Part shown: positions 22,680 through 25,598 of the stretch, piece after piece | Layout: every line of letters starts with the position of its first letter | Numbering within the stretch: position 1 is the first letter of the stretch | NCBI GenBank assembly: GCA_046719185.1 | Contig: JBDNDK010000014.1 | Span: 1 to 25,598 of the forward strand | Reading direction: 5' to 3' | Length of the DNA: 25,598 nucleotides | Origin: JBDNDK01 sp046719185 | GTDB taxonomy: Bacteria; Armatimonadota; UBA5829 | Made by a program: the position numbers and the translations under genes | Notes under the pieces: generated by a model | Told to the model about the DNA's origin: nothing | The model's input: only the letters and a program-made list of their open reading frames with translations | Databases searched by the model: none

Positions 22680-23836
22680 TGGGCAGTTTCTCCATTGCTT
22701 TTTGATGCATTAACCCAAAAGCTTGGATATGCAGCAAGTCTTGAAATAGCAAAATCATTTACTTTAGATGTCTCATTCTCTTTAACTTCTATACCAGATA
22801 ATTGGGAGTTGAATATTATTTTGACATCAAATGATGCGGGCTCAGGCTGATTTTGCATATTCTGTTTCCAAATATCTTTTGCAATAATAGATGGGAATGG
22901 ATTTGAAATGCCTGCTATTTTCCATTCACCCTTTTCTTTAATCCAAAAATAGATTAAATCTTGCTGAGTCTTTTTTTCTGAATCTTCTGTGGTGATAGAT
23001 CTTGTTTTTTTCACTATACTAACAGCTCTATCTTCATTTCCAGCACAGGCTAAAAGTGAGTATTCAATATCTAACTTGGCATTTTCCTGTTTTCTTTCAC
23101 TTATTTCAAAATCCAGTCTATTCTTCAATGCATCAAATCCACCTTCACTTGACATATAATCTTTTGAATACATAATCAACTGATCTTCTACTTCACTCAC
23201 TTTTTCCAACTCAGTTATTTTCACAAACTGTTCTCTGAGAGCATCTGCAAGTTTACCTTCAGAGCTTGCTTCACCACCATAATCTGACACTGCCTGATAT
23301 ATCCCAGCAGAAGAGGATAGGATTATAATGTCATACAATCCCTCATCCAATTGGTCTATTGTATATGTGTTATCTTTTTTATTAACAGCAGAGAATTTAG
23401 GAAAAGATATCCAGCCCCCTACTCTATCTCTTTTTAATGCACCTATTAGTACAGAATCTTTTTCACCAGTTATTATGACACCATTTATAGCACCTGCTTT
23501 TTTGAGAGTAATAGTGCCAACATCAGTAGTTTGTTTTGGTTTCACAAGAACACTGGACAAGCTAACAGTGAGATAGCCTTCAGCAGATACAGTGATGATA
23601 TAATCACCAGCATAGGCATCTATTGTGAAGCTTCCATCTGCAGATGGAGAAATGCTAGATGGAATATCACTATCTGGTATGATGCTATCCATTTTAATCA
23701 GACTTATCTTTGCACCAGAAGAGGCAGGAGATATAATGCCTTTTATTTTGCCTTTTGGTGCTGAATACTCATCTGCAAAAGCAATATTTGCAATGGTAAA
23801 TATTAATATCATAATCAATGCTAATTTTTTCTTCAT
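22676..23836 (-). CDS. Exported protein with CarboxypepD_reg-like and NTF2-like segments
   Basis: This 386-aa protein has a signal peptide at 1-21 (AFA before Asp). Residues about 28-112 look like a carboxypeptidase-regulatory-type beta-sandwich: SADGSFTIDAYAGDYIITV, then EGYLTVSLSSV. A second shorter repeat of that kind runs at about 115-180 (TYTIDQLDEGLYDIIIL). Residues about 195-312 resemble an NTF2/SnoaL-like cone domain, ending in LIYFWIKEKGEWKIAGI. No catalytic residues are evident. ATG 23836 is preferred over GTG 23848 because GTGGAG lies 6 nt upstream and the signal peptide begins there. It is translationally coupled to the ROK kinase downstream, an unexpected pairing. The function is unknown. 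Confidence 0.7.
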   Translation of the reverse strand: MKKKLALIMILIFTIANIAFADEYSAPKGKIKGIISPASSGAKISLIKMDSIIPDSDIPSSISPSADGSFTIDAYAGDYIITVSAEGYLTVSLSSVLVKPKQTTDVGTITLKKAGAINGVIITGEKDSVLIGALKRDRVGGWISFPKFSAVNKKDNTYTIDQLDEGLYDIIILSSSAGIYQAVSDYGGEASSEGKLADALREQFVKITELEKVSEVEDQLIMYSKDYMSSEGGFDALKNRLDFEISERKQENAKLDIEYSLLACAGNEDRAVSIVKKTRSITTEDSEKKTQQDLIYFWIKEKGEWKIAGISNPFPSIIAKDIWKQNMQNQPEPASFDVKIIFNSQLSGIEVKENETSKVNDFAISRLAAYPSFWVNASKSNGETAQ

Positions 23837-23931
23837 ATCAATCTCCACTATAGAAATATGATTAAGATAATCTTTTGGTGTGTCGTGTACTTATTCCTGA
23901 TACCAAGCTGGCATTACACATGTTTTGCAAG

Positions 23932-23948
23932 CAAGTTCCTGAAACACC
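23932..23948. repeat. Palindromic repeat, family 1, decayed copy C
   Basis: CAAGTTCCTGAAACACC differs by one base from 12498-12514. Its left hairpin arm is lost, so this is a half copy. Confidence 0.65.
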
Positions 23949-24037
23949 ACGACACCGGACAGGTTACATCACCTGAATTTATTTCAGAGTATCATAGATT
24001 TTAGATAGATGCTGAATCAAGTTCAACATAACGTTGG

Positions 24038-24086
24038 CAATACATCCCCCAGCCTACGGCTTTCCCCCTTCAAATGGGGAATTATT
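24038..24086. repeat. Double-hairpin repeat, family 2, copy 2 (3' of xylB)
   Basis: It shares with 12637-12687 the order ATACATCCC, a small GCC-TAC-GGC hairpin, then CCCC-TTCAAAT-GGGG and AATTATT. It lies about 60 nt beyond the xylB stop, the same placement and orientation as copy 1 beyond flgH. Confidence 0.7.
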
Positions 24087-24092
24087 AAATAG

Positions 24093-24113
24093 ATTCCGAA
24101 ACAAGTTCGGAAT
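24093..24113. repeat. Palindrome ATTCCGAA-ACAAG-TTCGGAAT
   Basis: A perfect 8-bp hairpin with a 5-nt loop shares ACAAGTTC with the family 1 hairpins and is likely a relative. Hairpins of this general form are common as intergenic repeats in several bacterial groups. Confidence 0.65.
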
Positions 24114-24144
24114 GATATGCTAGTGATTGGAATAACGGTTATTG

Positions 24145-25598
24145 TTACTCAGACACTATGTTGCTTACATTGCTGAAGCTATCTTTTAGTGAATGATATA
24201 AAGTTCTATATATATTATAGTACTTATCATACACCGCTTTTGTATCTTTGTTTGTCTTAGTTGTTGATGTTACTTTCACCACAGAGCTGCAGGCATCATG
24301 CACATCTTTATAAACACCAGTGCCAACTCCAGCTAAGAGTGCTGCTCCAAGACCCGGTCCCTCATCTACATTGATAGTTGAATGATCATGACCGGATACA
24401 TCAGCATTTATCTGTCTCCATAATTCGCTTCTGGCACCACCACCACCTGCTCTCACCTGCTTTATGGGTATGTTCATTCCAGCTAATATATCAAATGAAT
24501 CTCTAATTCCATAAGCAACACCTTCCAACACTGCTCTTGCAAAGTGTGCTTTATCATGCCTTAATGATATACCAAAGAATACTCCCTTAGCATGCGGGTC
24601 TGCATGAGGTGTTCTCTCCCCAGTTAGATAAGGCAAAAATATTAGGCCTTCAGAGCCAGCAGGCACCATTGCAGCCTCATCACAAATTATCTCATAAGGG
24701 TCTTTGCCAAATACTTTAGCCATTGCCATTTCTGTATCAGCAAATGTATCTCTATACCATCTCAAACTGCCACCTGCAGAAAGCATAACTCCCATTTGAT
24801 GCCATTTACCCGGCACAGCATGGCAGAATGTATGCACTCTCAAATCTGGGTCATACACAGGTTCATCTGAAAATGCAAACACAACTCCAGATGTGCCAAT
24901 AGTAGAGAAAATTATTCCAGATTCCACAACTCCATTTCCAACAGCACCAGCAGCATTATCACCACCACCACCTACAACAGGTGTGCCCTCAGCTAAGCCA
25001 GTGGCTAAAGCAGCAGACTGATGAACTTTCCCACTCACTTCCGGGCTCTCATAACATTTTGGCATCCAGTCTCTTGGTATATCTATAGCATCTAATATTT
25101 CCCAAGCCCAATTTCTTTTAGGAACATTAAAGAATGATGTGCCACTAGCATCTGATACCTCACTTGCAAACTCACCAGTGAGCTTAAATCTGATATAATC
25201 CTTAGGAAGCAATACTTTCTTTACTTTCTTATAGTTATCAAGTTCATTGTTTCTTAGCCACACTACTTTGCCTGCTGTAAAACCAGTGAGAACAGGATTG
25301 CAGGTAAACTCTATAATTTTATCTTTACCAACTGTCTCAGTTATCCAATCACATTCTTTTTGGGTTCTTTGGTCACACCACAATATAGCAGGTCTGACAA
25401 CATTATTATTTTCATCTAAAAACACACTTCCATGCATCTGACCAGATATGCCGATGCCCTTTATTTCTGATGCATTTATTCCTGATTTTTCTATCACATC
25501 AGCAACAGTTTCAACAGTTGCTTTCCACCAATCCTCAGGGTCTTGTTCTGCCCATAATGGTTTTGGTGTGTATAAAGGATATGTTTTAGTTGATGATG
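24145..25598 (-). CDS. xylB: Xylulokinase, FGGY family (5'-partial)
   Basis: The frame is open to the right edge, so roughly the first 25-30 residues with the first phosphate loop are missing; the visible N-terminus reads SSTKTYPLYTPKPLWAEQDP. GQMHGSVFLDE and LWCDQRTQKECDWI are typical of xylulokinase. GGGGDNAAGAVGNGV and STIGTSGVVFAF follow, and the C-terminal FGGY signature region includes YLTGERTPHADP and VRAGGGGARSELWRQI. It phosphorylates D-xylulose (possibly a related ketose) at O5 for the pentose phosphate pathway. A GTG at 25497 is internal, not the start. No xylose isomerase is in view and may lie beyond the edge. Its 3' side carries repeats rather than a clear terminator. Confidence 0.93.
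   Translation of the reverse strand, partial: SSTKTYPLYTPKPLWAEQDPEDWWKATVETVADVIEKSGINASEIKGIGISGQMHGSVFLDENNNVVRPAILWCDQRTQKECDWITETVGKDKIIEFTCNPVLTGFTAGKVVWLRNNELDNYKKVKKVLLPKDYIRFKLTGEFASEVSDASGTSFFNVPKRNWAWEILDAIDIPRDWMPKCYESPEVSGKVHQSAALATGLAEGTPVVGGGGDNAAGAVGNGVVESGIIFSTIGTSGVVFAFSDEPVYDPDLRVHTFCHAVPGKWHQMGVMLSAGGSLRWYRDTFADTEMAMAKVFGKDPYEIICDEAAMVPAGSEGLIFLPYLTGERTPHADPHAKGVFFGISLRHDKAHFARAVLEGVAYGIRDSFDILAGMNIPIKQVRAGGGGARSELWRQINADVSGHDHSTINVDEGPGLGAALLAGVGTGVYKDVHDACSSVVKVTSTTKTNKDTKAVYDKYYNIYRTLYHSLKDSFSNVSNIVSE

Larger units (their letters stand above)
23837..24144. other. Intergenic region with decayed palindromic repeats
   Basis: No gene is seen in these 308 bases. They contain a diverged family 1 copy (23932-23948) flanked by roughly inverted GTGTCGTG-like strings (near 23878 and 23945), a family 2 double hairpin (24038-24086), another palindrome (24093-24113), and AATAAC-G-GTTATT close to the xylB stop. 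The promoter for the exported protein gene should also be here, but I could not identify one. Confidence 0.7.

Overview
The window is a low-G+C, gene-dense stretch of chromosome from a diderm, flagellated, saccharolytic bacterium. The evidence for a diderm is an L-ring gene (flgH), a lipobox-bearing SurA/PrsA-like foldase and a PEP-CTERM protein. PEP-CTERM, copper-amine-oxidase-type stalk, CarboxypepD_reg-type, GH130, Gfo/Idh/MocA and divergent URO-D-like proteins together resemble Armatimonadota- or PVC-type heterotrophs. That is inference only, as no taxonomic marker is present. I saw no rRNA, tRNA, CRISPR, transposase or phage gene.

Layout. 1-3457 (+): a 5'-truncated Gfo/Idh/MocA oxidoreductase with a strong terminator, then two tandem URO-D/MtaA-like proteins. 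3463-4904 (-): a Crp/Fnr-type regulator lying just behind the terminator of a PEP-CTERM protein gene. That PEP-CTERM gene has a well-matched sigma-54 (-24/-12) promoter and an upstream inverted repeat at enhancer distance. 5107-11024 (-): a tight five-gene operon of class II aldolase, unusual 581-aa MDR dehydrogenase, SrlD-like SDR, GH130 and M17 aminopeptidase. It reads as a carbohydrate-degradation operon in which a GH130 enzyme releases sugar, two dehydrogenases adjust a polyol or ketose phosphate, and the aldolase cleaves it. 11323-12324 (+): a SurA/PrsA-like lipoprotein.

12692-15790 (-): flagellar rod and L-ring operon flgF-flgG-flgA-flgH behind a sigma-28-like promoter, with no flgI after it. 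15984-17603 (+): an exported protein with Ig-like and stalk domains, ending in a 172-bp MITE-like nested palindrome. 17807-18076 (-): FmdB-type zinc ribbon. 18131-20399 (+): MFS permease and nucleoside hydrolase, possibly nucleoside uptake and cleavage. 20643-21722 (+): serC. 21726-23836 (-): an exported CarboxypepD_reg-like/NTF2-like protein coupled to a ROK kinase. 24145-25598 (-): xylulokinase, cut by the right edge.

Intergenic DNA carries two dispersed palindromic repeat families, one built on GGGAACAAGTTCCC-like hairpins and one on a double hairpin found 3' of flgH and xylB. No obviously new defence or mobile system is present. The most notable items are the sigma-54-controlled PEP-CTERM gene with the regulator behind it, the MDR enzyme with two Rossmann-like units, and the repeat elements.
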